Shown piece after piece: positions 1 through 12,800 of a stretch of DNA of 64,000 nt (its first letter is position 1; each line of letters starts with the position of its first letter). A model generated the notes under the pieces. The model saw only the letters and a list, made by a program, of their open reading frames with translations. It was not told where the DNA came from and searched no databases. A program made the position numbers and the translations under genes. This DNA comes from Haemaphysalis longicornis. Its lineage: Eukaryota; Arthropoda; Arachnida; Ixodida; Ixodidae. The stretch covers positions 1 through 64,000 of the forward strand of contig JABSTR010001702.1 in assembly GCA_013339765.2 (NCBI GenBank), read 5' to 3'.

Positions 1-2701
1 CCTGGTTTATACGAGTGCAATTCAACTATAATTCAAAGTGAACCATAAATAAACATGGAAGGGGATTTCCGTTAACCACACCTGAAACGCCCTAATTATC
101 CTATCAATTCGTAATCTCTCTGTTCTCGTCTTTTTTCGGGATTACAATTGCACGGCACTAATGTGGTAGCGTGTGTGCATGTCACACATTCTACACGCTT
201 AGCATGAACCTACCGATCCCGCCATTGCCGAGAGCAATAAAGCTTTACGCACGCAGACTCCTTGCTTTGCTTTGCACGTCCTACAAAAACCCTGGTTAGC
301 CTTGATATAGTCTTCCTGAATTATGCTAAACATGCTACAACAAAATAAACATGAGAAATATCCTAACCATGCCAAACTCAAACAAAACTATATCGTTGCT
401 AAATCAAGAATAGCTAACAATCCCCAATAGCAAATGCCTGCTGACATCTGGCTCCGATATTTACAAGGTGAAACACCGCTGGAAGTTTTCATGAGTGCTA
501 AGAGTTTTAATTACACTAGTAATAATATCGCCGTTTATGTCCTTCCATACTGTCAATCGCAATAGATTGAAAAATATCGAATGTTGCTTGTTTCCCCAGG
601 AGAATGGGGTTCCGCAAACGCCTGGATTGTGCAGCGCACACGGGCTGTTTAATACCAACGTATATACGGAATACCAAGAGATAAATAGGTTTGCTGCTGT
701 CAATCTTGGGGACGACGTTTGGCAGGGCTACTGATATCTGCATGCTGGTTGCGTGGCATTCCTTTCCAGTGGCTGTCAATCGAGCACATTCACATTGCCT
801 TACATTTTTTCTGAATTACTTCGCCCCTTCCTTGTCAGGCTTCACTCCTCAAGACGGCGCTGAGCCTAAGCTGACTTCGCGCCATTCGGTTCTCTGACAC
901 GACAGTTGCGTATCTGATCCCGCTTGGTTGCGACAATAGACTTTCCTGCAGCGATTTGTTTTCCGTTATATGCTTTCTGCGCTTCGACCTATTGATTCGC
1001 CCTTCATGGGATGAGGCAATATCGTTCGTACTTCGTTCGTTGTGGAGCAAGGAGCTCACCCAGTTGACTGGCTGCTCTTTCGTTAGGACGTTTGCGTTCC
1101 TTGCTCTTGTACAACCTTTATTTGGCGCTGCCTGTATATATAATTATTTTATAATTTTACAATTGCAGTTTTTAGGTAGACGGAGCGAATTCATTCCTCC
1201 TTTGAAGCTTTTTATACTTTTTCCTCGTTGGGATTATTTCACAGTGCCTCGATTAAGCAAAATTCGGAAAAAAAGAGAAAGAAATCTTTATATCAGCAGA
1301 GAGGGAAGCCTGTGACATACAACGCACATATTGATGTCAGTATGAAGCGAACTTTCTATATTAGTTCATTATTACTTGCGCCTATGTTCTTCCACATTTC
1401 TATAAAATATTACACAGTGATCAGTAGTTAGACTATATTTCAGTGTAAGTCGCGTCACGTGTAGCACATAGGTACATATTTTGATAGCACAATACTCACT
1501 GTGAATAATGTGCAATCTCTTTTGAGAAAACAGCATTTATACTACGAGTGCTGCGACGTTACTCTCTGAGCTCAATGTAGTTCGAGGCAGTGTTTTAATA
1601 GTTCAATTGTATAATGATACCAGAAAACGATATGATGCCGGAAGGCGATTTTACCACAGCCCTTTTTTCTGTTGTTTCTGCCAAAAAATAGGCACTTAGA
1701 AATTTCTCCATACAGGGTGCTCCTATCATACTATCGCCGAATCCTCAAAGACCCATTCCTGAAAATTTTATACCCGCAAACCGAGCTAAATCTAATTGTG
1801 ATGGATCCCAATTATCCTTGCAGACCAATACGAATTTAAGGCCCACAGCCTCCGTTCTCGAAACGCGAAACCACAAAATGTTCTTATATATTACTGATAT
1901 TATTTCTGCTTTTTTCTCTAACTAGGCCAGCCCCGAATATAACTATTTGTAAGCTTAGGCTCTGTGAGGAGGTAGGTGCATATAAATGCTTCAAGTCCTA
2001 ATGAGTCCGAGACAAAGGATTCAAAATAACAAACCCTAACACAGCGCTTAGCTAGTCGGAAGCGCAACTTGGGTGTGTCTTATTCGCAGGGCTTTGAGTT
2101 TCTCCACATTTTTTACTGTCGGCATGGGATTTCATCCTGCCCTCTAAGAAGCTAATTCTTTCAGTTTGCGTTCAAGATAGCTGTATTGTCGGGGTATCTC
2201 AGCCGGATGTAGTTCAAGTGAACTTCATACCTCAATTTATAGTTACCCCGCAGCGTTACCTCCAACCTACACGCAGAATCTCAGAGTGTTTGAGGAGAAA
2301 GGATAAATAAATAAAAACGGTACAGGATCGTTTTACCCTGTTTGCTGTTAACTGAGAGATCAGGAATAATTTAGTGGAACACCAACTACTCAAGCAACCG
2401 CCCTTTTAGCTATAAAATGTATTTTAATATGCTCATTACCTACTATGTGAACCAAGAATTGTGCACCGACATCGCACTATCTCCCTTTTTTGGGTAAGGA
2501 GAATAAATCGAGATGTAGAGAGTGCTGGGGCTTCCTGTAAACGCCCCGTAACGTTTTAAGCACGCAAGAGTACCCTGGAGAAAGTTTATAGTAAGATATG
2601 GTGCACATAATAAAACACATGAATCATGGACTCATGCCTTCTATTTGCTCATGTTGAATATGACTGCTCATGGCCTAGTTAAGCACAGCCGCGCGTATAG
2701 T

Positions 2702-2928
2702 GAGAGAGTCAAGAAGAACGCTTGAGGTCCGCTTTATTTGCGAGTGCCGGGCACGACCCCGAAAGAACAAGAACCCTTCCAGCCGCGGAGGAGATCATGA
2801 TCACCCGTCGAGAAGGAAGATGAAACGAGATGATGATCCCGCACAATGTAGAAACGACTACGAAGCATAAAAGGGATATTGGCCGCTCCCATTGCTAAAC
2901 CTCTCGTATGCCAAGTTCACGCTAAGAA
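2702..2928 (-). mobile_element. LTR-like insertion present only in copy A
   Basis: Copy B joins the two flanks directly at about 51,898, so this ~227-bp segment is an insertion in A or a deletion in B. It is more GC-rich than its surroundings. Read on the minus strand it has an AATAAA signal (plus-strand 2,733-2,738) about 35 bases before its end, as in the 3' part of a retrotransposon LTR. Only 'ata' is shared at both edges, so no convincing target duplication was found. The family is unknown; a truncated solo LTR is the best guess. Confidence 0.4.
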
Positions 2929-2977
2929 TATGTTTATTGTTGCTCCTTTGCCATTAATACACTGCGTGTTTCTGTAA

Positions 2978-3280
2978 TGTCACGCTCTGCCGCCGAGTCA
3001 CACGTGTAATCACATGACGAGTTAGGAAAAAGATATAACTAGCTCGCGTAGCCGCTCTTGAAGTCTTTTTTAGGTTTGCATGCCGATGTGCGAACCGGCC
3101 ACCGCTTTCGGGGAGCACTTGCTACGGAGGAAGGTGTCCTCTCGCCTACAACCGTTCCTCGAGGATTTTCCGGATTTAGAGGATCGTCTTTGAAACAGGT
3201 ATCTGCTCGCTGTGCCTGTGTCGTTTTGCGCCAGAATAAATGTGGTTTCAAACTCTTGCTTCACCCAATACCCACTGACA
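2978..3280 (+). mobile_element. Candidate solo LTR, copy A
   Basis: A ~303-bp block starts with TGTCACGC and ends with CACTGACA, so it has the TG...CA ends of an LTR. It carries AATAAA at 3,235-3,240, about 40 bases before the end, and an A/T-rich TATA-like stretch near 3,032. The same block is at 51,946-52,250, so the insertion predates the segmental duplication. No 4-6 bp target duplication is visible, and no internal retrotransposon sequence adjoins it. It could also be a non-LTR repeat with LTR-like ends. Confidence 0.4.
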
Positions 3281-4164
3281 GATAGTAGCACGGCTGAACT
3301 GCTACTACATTTATATCAGTACATTTATACTGGTACTACATTTATCACCTAAATTGCCCACTGGTGCCACGTTCTTATCAACAAATGCCCATCCATCATC
3401 GAGCATGTTAAGCAGCCCGGTTGATAATTGCTCTCTGCTAGAAGCGCCGAGAACGCGTGCAAACACTGTGTAGAAAAGGCTGCTAAGTTATTCTAAGATT
3501 GCCAATGGGAATCATAACAGGAATGAGAAAAAAAAATAGAAAAATAACGTCAAACACTCCTATTTTAGGAATATACAATTAACAAAGTAAAAAAAACGAA
3601 AAGTGAACATGTTAGCGTGTTTTAACACCAGAGGCGCGAAAGGCGGGTTCTTTTTGTGTTTTTGTGATGGCGGGCCTCTAAAAGCCACGGCGTATAACTA
3701 ATGACAGAACATGTGCTCGATCTTATTACCTGACCGAAGTGGCCTTGAATTGAAAGTTTTTTTTAAGGTTCCTTGTTATTTTTGGCGGCTCTTTCCATTA
3801 TTACAAGATTAAATTTTTGTCTTGTCAAATGTTTTACCTGTTGAGTAATTTTTTGAGGCACTCTTGATTAACGTGCCCGAAAGCTAGCACAGTGACTTAT
3901 GGGCCCTTAATGGCCCTGTGCTAACTTGAGCATCGCCCCACTAATAGGTAAGAAGAGACCAAACTAAGCAGCTGTCATTTTCGCAATCCACGCCGTAACA
4001 AAGTATTTTTGAGGAAAGAGAAAGTTTCGTAAGAATCTGGAGCAAGTTTTTTGATGTCACACATCGCTGTATCTGCATGGTGGTGCATGCGTAACAGTGA
4101 AGTAACTCTAGAGCCACTAAACTTAGGTAAGTTCAAGTTTGAAACGGTACTAAAAAGATCCCCT

Positions 4165-7100
4165 GTGCTATGCAAAAGATGGGTGCACGGTCAACGCGGT
4201 ATGTTAGGAAGTCATTACTACAGTAACAAAAGTGAAAAATTGCTCGAAGTTTTAGGTTACTACTTTGTCCGGCATAAAATTTCTGGCTTAGAAAGAAGCC
4301 ATAATTTTACTTTTTTTCTTATCTTACAACAGGGTGGACTGCGTTTACTGGCGCTCTCGGATGCATTGGAAAGACAGTTCTCTATAAAAATAACACCTGA
4401 CAGTTATTCTAGAAAGACTTGTGGAAAGGATGACTTTCTTTGACACCACTCGGGTTACCTACATGCCATATAACTTTCTGACATTTGTTGGTTGTTTTTT
4501 TATGTTAAAATGCTGTTTTTATTTTCTTAGCAAGCGCGCCAAAAGAGAAGCGATGGTGAAAAAGCGCCCCATTTCGGATTTACCCGTTTTATTAAACTTG
4601 TGCTTCGCTTGAAGAATATTTGTCTTTGAGGTACGAAATGGACAAGGCTTTATTTACGCGGACTGCGACCGGCCTTCCCAGGAGAGGAAGTGGGGCCAGT
4701 CAAGTCAGCAGGTAGCCGGTAGCACGGACTTTCTTTTGGTACCTCGTTTTCTGGCGAGTCCACAAACCAATTTATTGTTCCCCCGTACATACACTATACG
4801 GGTGATTTCCCAATCGTCATTGGTTGTAGCTTGCACTGTAACAATATTTTTTAAGTGTTTTCACCACATGTATGGGTCTTTCTAGGTTTCAGCTAACGTG
4901 TATTGCCACTGGGTAACACGAACAAAAGTTATGAGATAGGTCGTTCATAACAGAATTTCCGCCTGCTGTCAGCATTATCGCCAGCAAATTGGTAAAATTT
5001 TGACTTTTTGCGTACAGAAAGTATTGCAAAGGCAAGCAGAAATTAGTGGTTCCGCCATAAATGGCGAGAAATGCGTTAGAAATTTTGTAATTGCTATTAT
5101 ATGCAGGGTGAGTAAGATGTCCACTTTAACAACAAAAACGTCAGAAAATTAAACATTTTTTAATTACCTTCTCTGTATTGCATTGGCGGCTCCAAATACT
5201 CCGCAAAACGTTTTGCCTGATTTAAGTGCTTTTTCTTGCGGAAGAGGTGCCTAAAATATGCCTGTCCTGATTCGAATCCCCTTTGTTGAATAAATCTGTG
5301 ATGCTTATTAGGCGCGCCTGAAGGTTTGTTGTGCTTTTCAGATTATGTTGACTCCCTGAAGGGCGCATAAAACAACCGGTAAGGGGGCCAAGAACACCTT
5401 CGAAGCCCTTTTCATAACTCTCACCTTTTACCCTTCCTGCTTTATTTTTGCCGAAAATTGCTGGCACCGCAAAAAAAGTGGCTTTGCCGCATGGCGTACT
5501 TTCATCTGATTTTCCTGCATTGCACTTGTGCTAGAATAAACTTTGTGCACAAAAGTGCAGCTGTGTATAAAAGGGAGGCTCAAGAGAAATGGATCCGAGA
5601 CAGTTGTATACGGGCTTTGGCTGCAAGACCGACTGGTTCGAAAGTAGGACACGTATAAATAAATACCTAAGATAAAAGATCTAAGAAATAAATATCTTAC
5701 ATATATCACGAACAAAACTACAGCGCAAAGTAGAACATAGGACTTGGATTTTTTTATGTAGTTTTCAAATCTGGACTTTCTTTCTGAAGGAACTTCACTC
5801 GAGCTGCGTATACAAAAAAAACAACAATTTTTGGCATGTTGACAGAACGCAATCGTACAGTCTTAACAATAAGGTGGTACCAAGGGACTCGACGTTTACT
5901 TGCTGTGGTGTACACGAATTAGTTCCTTGGTTTGAATTTGCTAAGCACGGATCATTTTTTTCTGTACACTGTATTATTTGGAAGGAGAGAGAGGGAGGGA
6001 ATAAACAATTATTGATGAGCGTATGTGCTTATGGCAGGGCAGTTGCCCGGTGGCGGATATGCTTATTCCGGGATACTTTGGCGGTGACGTGCTATCCAGG
6101 CCCTCTTCGCCCATTCTTGTGAGTACAATGAACGTCGGTGTACTACTCTCCAGGTATGTCGAGGTGTGAGTTTCAGCAGTCTCACTAAACCGAAGTTCGC
6201 GGGTTAAGGCGCTAATCTATGCGCTTCTTTTGATATGCGTTGTAGCATTGTCTGAGTATTGAGACCAACACGAAACAAAAAACCTCACCGCTCGAAGCGT
6301 CGACCATTGCCCAATACACCTCTGTGGGGTGGGCCGCCCCAAAATGTAGGCTTAACATTAAATTGCACTAAAATTGATTACAGCGACATCCCAAGCAAGT
6401 TCAAACTCAAGGTAAAATAATTAGGTAGGTGTACGGCTAACATCACACTAGAAGTCAGACTGTCGAATAAATTTCTTTGCCCCTCCTGCGGCAAAAGCAC
6501 ACACTAAAATCCCGGCGTAAGTGATTGCCAACACACTTTAGACATTCAGTTTTGCTACGCGCTTTGACGACAGTTTTCGGCTTCTGGCGGAAACGGAAAT
6601 CCTCGGTGTGAACTATATGCCGCTTACACAAAAAATGTCAGGCAATCGTTTGCAGCAAAACAGACCCGCGAAACTCTGGTTATAACTCACGGCTGGCTTT
6701 ATCGACGCCACTACACCAACGCAACAGGAGAAATAGTAAAGCAGTAAAATCACGAAAACAAGAAAACTTCTTTACGGGAGCTTTGACATGGTGCCGCTGG
6801 ACGAGGTCTCAAAGACCACAATGTGGCGGAATGACTAAAGCCTCAAAACGAAGTACGCAATAGAAGAAAATAGTTACTCCAAAATGAATTCGGTGGCAAT
6901 GTCGGGTATAAATCTCTTCCACATAACTTCACTCACGTCCTGGATGCGGTCGCTTCCTGTTTTGAAGAGGCTAATTGTCCCGAAACCAGCAAAAAGTCTG
7001 ACAGCTGTAGCTCAATAATTCCGTTAGCCCCTGCGGCAAGTAGGCACACAGAAGAAGTGACCGATGGCTAGCCATGTTTGCTGTACGTTAAGCTGGAATA

Positions 7101-8383
7101 AACCGCCCGGTCACTTGGGGATTCCACGAAAGCCAAAGTTAACAAAATCACTCCGTATGCTAGCTTAACGAAGAGTAATAGCCTTAAGGGTTTTGTTAGA
7201 CAGCGCTGCTGTTCTTGCTACCTGTCTACAGTCATATTGTACGCTTTGAGAAAGGCAGAAACGAGGTGGTGGGATTTGGTTGTAATCCGAATGCCGTCAC
7301 AAAATTTTCCCGTGTAGCCCAATTCATTGGCTGCAAGGATTTAGACTGAAGGTTTTTGCGCAATAATAGTGGGCGCTATAACGGCGGAAAATTAACGTAC
7401 AATCAACTAGACGGCCTTGCTGAAGCCTTAAATAAGGACAAATGGCTGTGGTGGTTATCTCTTTCCGGTGCTTTTGGTGGCTTCCCGTGCCAATGTAGGC
7501 TCCACAACGAAGTAATTAAAAAAATACCCACAGCGAATCGTTTGTGTTGGTTTTAAATTACCTGCAGAAAAGATGTTTAAACTAGTTCACCACTTCCTGG
7601 TGGTTCAGTTATACTCACTGGTTTTTTCTTCAATTTCGCTCCCAAAATATTAAAATGGACTTGTTGCAGGCATTTAAAATGAAGGTCTAAAAGCGAATAG
7701 AAATTTTCAATAGAATAGCAATTTGAATAGGCATTTTAAATGGAACAGAAATTTCAAGAAGCTCAGTGCAGGCAGCACTTCTCTCAAAATACCGGAATTT
7801 TCGGCAGCTGCCTTACCTATTGTAATTTATTTTTATCATTTGTTCCTTTTCATTCTGCTATTAGGCGGAGGTTGGCGATATAATAACAAAAATTGACTAG
7901 TTTCAAGGATCGAAAACGAGAACATGCACAATTAGCGTACCGAGCCATTTACTTTCGCAATCAAAATATATGGGCTGGTTTCTCACCTTTTAGCGGTAAT
8001 GTGCAAGGACTCTATTTCATAAACTTTACCATATTAGACAAGCCCCTTCTTTTATTTTTCTACGCAAAGCCAAATTTTTTGAAATAACATGCGCAGCAAG
8101 CAAAGCTCTGATGCTTAAAAAATTTAAACCAGAAATATCGCAACAAGAAAACATTGCGCACCTATAAGTTAAGATCATTAATAATAGCCAAGGAGGCAGC
8201 TTTGCGGATTATGTTCATGTACTGAGTGCGCCATGCATGCACATGACCTTCGTCATTGTGATGGAACCACGAGCATATGTCTTTGACTTCCACAGGCTTG
8301 TATTCTTTAAGTATGCGACATGCCACAAAACTGGTCGCACACACTCCAGAACGTCTTTGAGTTTGCATGCGGCGCGGATTTTT
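4165..8383. other. 4.2 kb block unique to copy A, no gene recognised
   Basis: Homology with copy B stops at about 4,165 and resumes at 8,384. Copy B has a different 1.6 kb in this place (53,181-54,780). The block is AT-rich with reading frames no longer than 130 codons, which chance explains. Around 4,630-4,760 a GC-richer stretch carries an AATAAA signal on the minus strand and may be a retrotransposon LTR fragment. The rest shows no domain, RNA gene or repeat that I recognise. Confidence 0.75.
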
Positions 8384-8460
8384 GATCAAGAGAAATCACC
8401 TCCCTGATATATCCTCATACCCTGGCCCCTTATCATGCACATAAAACAACACCTTCGTAG

Positions 8461-8742
8461 CATACATAACATTTACTTGCACAGCGCATGACGAGTTGTA
8501 CGAGTGGCTATAAATGCCGGCGAAATTTAAAAAAAACAAGCCATTGTTGAGACAGTGTGGCACATCCTTCGTCATTGTAAACCGTGTTTTTCTCAATTCC
8601 CCTTTGAAGCAAGAGAAGGTCACCTCACCTGGGCAAAAAAAACACCTCAAACATAACATTTACTTGCAGAGCCATGACGAGTGTCGAGTGGCTATAAATG
8701 CCGGCGAAATAAAAAAAACAAGCCATTTTGAAAGTGTGGCAG
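8461..8742 (+). repeat. Tandem duplication, two units of about 187 bp
   Basis: The text at 8,461-8,561 recurs with changes at 8,649-8,742. Both units carry 'gagtggctataaatgccgg' or a close form, then an A-run, 'acaagccatt' and 'gtgtggc'. Copy B has the unit once (about 54,830-54,940), so the extra unit arose in copy A after the segmental duplication, or was lost from B. Confidence 0.8.
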
Positions 8743-8867
8743 GTAAATCTTTTTTCTCAAAATGAAACAAATCAAAGCCCTGTCTTGTAAAAAGCTTTAA
8801 AATGCGAAGCTTTACTCTTGCAACCTGAGACAAACTCAAAGTCCAAAATCCGAACTGCTTCGACCCT

Positions 8868-8990
8868 TTCGGAATGGCACAACAGTTTAGACGTCTGTTT
8901 CATGACGTGAGGTACCCAGGTTCGACTTCGACCACGCGAAGGGTTTTGTTTTGTTCGGGCGCTTCGCGTTTTATCATCATCGGCATCATC
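8868..8990 (+). repeat. tRNA-related SINE-like repeat, family II, copy A
   Basis: A tRNA-like head has a weak box A near 8,875-8,890 and a box-B-like 'ggttcgacttcgacc' near 8,929. It is followed by 'gcgcttcgcg' and a run of TCA/ATC triplets, a common SINE tail. The same unit is at 55,070-55,215 and, inverted, at 28,385-28,560. The member in copy B has a better box B (ggttcgattc). I do not recognise a named family. It differs from the Ruka-like SINEs elsewhere in the window. Confidence 0.55.
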
Positions 8991-9399
8991 ATTCTGAGCT
9001 TTTTGTTGAAACCCATTGCGTAAAATTGGATTTCCTGCCGTGCGTTTTGTAATTACGCTCTACGGCACGAGTAAGGCATAAAAAGCTCCGTTTCAAAATT
9101 CAGAGAGGCGCTGTGAAGTCCTACACGCCATGTGCGCGAGAGAATAAGGGGGTATGCACGTCGTCGTTACAGCTAACGATAATGGTTGAAATCGGGCGTG
9201 GCCCTGTCCCGGCAGCTGTCATCGTCTTCGGCCAATCCCCTTACCGGGTATTTGCAAACAGTGGTAGACTGAAACTAAGCCTTCGCGTTAGGTAAGCCTG
9301 AAGTGTAAAATAACGACGTGCCAAGGACCTTCAAACTGTTGGCGCGCAAAGCTGTGGGTACCGGTTAGCGACACTAGGCCTCAAAGGCCAGCGTCAAGC

Positions 9400-9880
9400 C
9401 ATTTATAGTACCACATCTGCAAGATCAAAGATGTCAAGTGACGACCTCGCGGTGTTCGCAGCCAATAAGGGCCGCGCTGGCAATGGAGACGTTAGACCTG
9501 TGCATACCTTCGTTGGAAAGGCAATTCACATCCGTGTTCGGAGTGACGAGACGCGCCGCAACCAACAACCAGGCAAAACAATGGCTGGTTTTCTTTGTTG
9601 TCACATCGGGTGCATGAATCCGCAACGCCGAAGATTTGACGGACAGACACAGCTTTCCGGCCAAAAGCGGCCAGACAGTGTCCCCCGGCAACCCGGAACA
9701 GAAGGAAATGCTCGGGAAAGCCCGCAAAAATGCGCTCCTCATTCAATATGCGTGTTTCATTACCTCAATTTCCAGCACTGCCCAATAAATTGTTTTGACA
9801 GCAACGCGAGAGGCGCGGGGCTCAAGATAGAGTGGCGAAAATATGTTGATATTTCCTTGATGCGACACATGCAATAGACG
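9400..9880. other. GC-richer block with 148-codon ORF, probably not coding
   Basis: This part of copy A is GC-richer than its flanks and holds a plus-strand open frame of 148 codons (9,431-9,877). The homologous copy B sequence (about 55,620-55,990) has an in-frame TAA near the start of the same frame and several indels, so the frame is not conserved. No domain was recognised on either strand. It could be the remains of an old transposon or exon. Confidence 0.5.
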
Positions 9881-12800
9881 GTGTCCCGTAATTTCAGAAG
9901 TTCCGATGATTCCCGGAATGTTTAAAAGTGAAGGCTTTCCTGCAGTTTCGGTGGCCTTGTGGGCAAATATGTTTAACTGTTGACAGTTTTTGCTATGCGT
10001 TGCACATGAATGATCATAAATTTTGTGTCCGCGTGAATAAGCCTAGCAATTATGCCTGCTACTTGAGTATTCGCCCATCATTCCAATGTATACTCTACTC
10101 GGTGTTGCACGAGACAAACGGGGTTTACGGAACGTATAAAAGAAAGAACTACACCCTGGTCGTCCGACTTTTTTTAAGCCATTTGCACAGTTCAAGAACA
10201 TCCCGCCGTGAGGATCTACCTAATTTCACAAAAATACCTACCGACTAATCTGTTTGCCAATATTTTTGGTAGCTTGTGCCGATATGACGGCCGGTATCCG
10301 ACAATGTACTGACATCCGTTCCCGCCATTCCTTTTGATGCAGATTCCCTCGGAGTATTTGCGGTCAATAACCAAAATGTTTGAAGCAGGAAAGCAAACAA
10401 AATCTAAAAATTATCTTTCTTTAAATTTGTGTTCTCGCAAGTTAACCATGGCTGATCAGACCGAGTCCATCACGAAAATTCTTTCTGAAAAAAATGTCTT
10501 GCATCTTAGATGGAAACTCCAAATCGACGGTGGGGAAGATATATCATCGCCAGTCTTCCTCAGACAATGTATGTTGCAGGCGAACACTCTGTCTTAAATG
10601 AACTATGTCCGCCACAACTTGTTTTGATCTAAGGTTATTTACCAAAATTTTCCACCTGGCAAGTTATGTATAAGGCACCAGTTCGCCTGAACCGCTACGA
10701 AATCTGTGATTTAAAGAAAATAACTCTTTTAATCCCTCTCTTACGAAGATAAATTACCCTGCTTCCGTGTCAGCCTAGCTAGCGTAAACGTACAAGAATT
10801 ATAGGAAGGGCCTGTATCTGACCTGCTTCTTCAAAGTCGCCTAAAGTAGCCTCTCAGTGTTACGTGTATAGCATTGGGCACTAAGGATTACTGGCGCTAC
10901 AAACACGAAAAAAAATTCAGTGGGCTTCAACTGTGGGAAGAAGGAAGACCAGCTAAGCTGTGGCGTTTTGTGTTAGGGTCGTCCTATCGGTTGTTTGTAA
11001 TCTAACTGGTTTCCCAATAGTTCCAGCAAAACAACCTCTACAGCAGTTTTCTGTACCCATATTCCGCCATAGGTGGTCATGTATTGACAGCAGACAGTAA
11101 TTGTGTAGAGTTTACAAAAATAACTGTCGACCATAAATACCACAAGTAAATAAAACTCAGCGGAGCTCCTTTGCGGATGACTGTCGTATACTTTTTTCGT
11201 GATACTACCGATACTCCTCCGTATAGGGTCATGCTTAACTGAGCATCACGCAATGTGAACAGCCAGCTTACACATTCGACGCTTTACACCCGTCCTATTG
11301 AAACCGACTTCACCTCTAGATACCAATTTATTCCTGGGAAGGTATCTTTTCATGGACAATTTATGCCCTGTTATATGAAAACATCAAGGTCGTAGAACCT
11401 TTTTTGATGATTCTTTTTCACATGCTCAAGGTGTGGCGCACACTTTTACAATGACAGCGATTTAAGTGGGCGCTCCCTGGTGGCACTAGGCCTACGTGCG
11501 ATTCTTAGCTACATCGCAATGTTGTAAGCGATACTCGGCTTGATCCTGTATCCCTAGATAGTTTCGCTGTACTAATAGGCAATCTGTTGTGTTCACAAAA
11601 TTTTGAAAATTCTTAAAATTGTTCACTACGAGAATTAAAAGGAAACTACGCTGCTCTCACAGGCTGCGCTGCACTTACAGCTGCAAGCTAAGCTTCATGC
11701 GGCACTATGTCATTTTTACTCATGGAAGTGCTGTAGTGGAAGGTAATGCACCGTGTGGAGTGTTAGCCTTGCTCAGCTTTCGTATAGTTACGGCGGAAGC
11801 GCTTACCTACTTTGCGCAAAATTATGCACTTCATGTTTCCGAAGAAAGCAGCGGCGATCCACAGTCCAAGCTATTCAGGCAAAAATGCATACTTACACAA
11901 CCAACGAATCCCTCATGAGCAAGCTTGGCGTTTAACCATAGTCGTCGTTAGACAGGAGGAATCATAATTTTATAGCCTTGCTGGTCCATGTGCACTACAT
12001 TTTTTGCATTGCTCGCTAGCTTTCGTAGTACAAAGTGTTTCTCGTATTTCCACTCTACGAAATACACCCTTAGTGTGGTGTTAGTGCAGTACTGCATATG
12101 ACACCTTGGCGATTTCAGTTATTGCAACTTTTGTTTCGCCTTAGAACAAAAACGAAAAAAGTGAATCATGCGTGATTCATTTTGCACATGGTCCCCGGAC
12201 ATGAATAGATTCCCACTGTTTTGCAATGTCTGCGTTATGTATGCTTTACAGCAGCGTGGTGCTGCAATGTCTCTTTTTTGTTGGCGAGTTTAACTAAACG
12301 ATTCTTCTCGGAATAATCTGTTCATTTGTTCCGTGAAAGTGGGCCGCGATACATCCACGGTTCAAGTGATGAACCGATAAACTTTGGACTTCCAACGCAT
12401 TACAGATTGCTCTTCGAGGAAAACCCATTTCGCTCTAATGAGCCCAAAGAACGCCATTGACGAGATTAGGCTGCAAGTAAAGGGTGATTCCCACGTTGCA
12501 TGCGGCACAAATTACCTCCTCGCATCCGTGGTTCACTCGCGTACTCGGAAAGTTAGAGGGTATGTTATCGGCCCTCTCGCGATTTTAGAGCACCCTAGTG
12601 TCTAATGACTGGAACCTACAAGCATCCGCTTTTAACGAACACGCGCATATATGGCGGGCGTAAACGAGTTATCGGGGAGTGGGGATTGGCGTAAGAAGTA
12701 CGTCTTCTATAGGAACGAAACGTAAACTACACATGCAACTTACTCCTCATCCAGTCAATCAAATTGCAAAAAAATATTTCATATAATACATCACGTGGTT

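Noticed and set aside
9431..9877. 148-codon plus-strand ORF in copy A, possible gene or Harbinger-type transposase
   Set aside because: The paralogous sequence in copy B has an in-frame stop and indels, and no transposase motif could be aligned convincingly on either strand.
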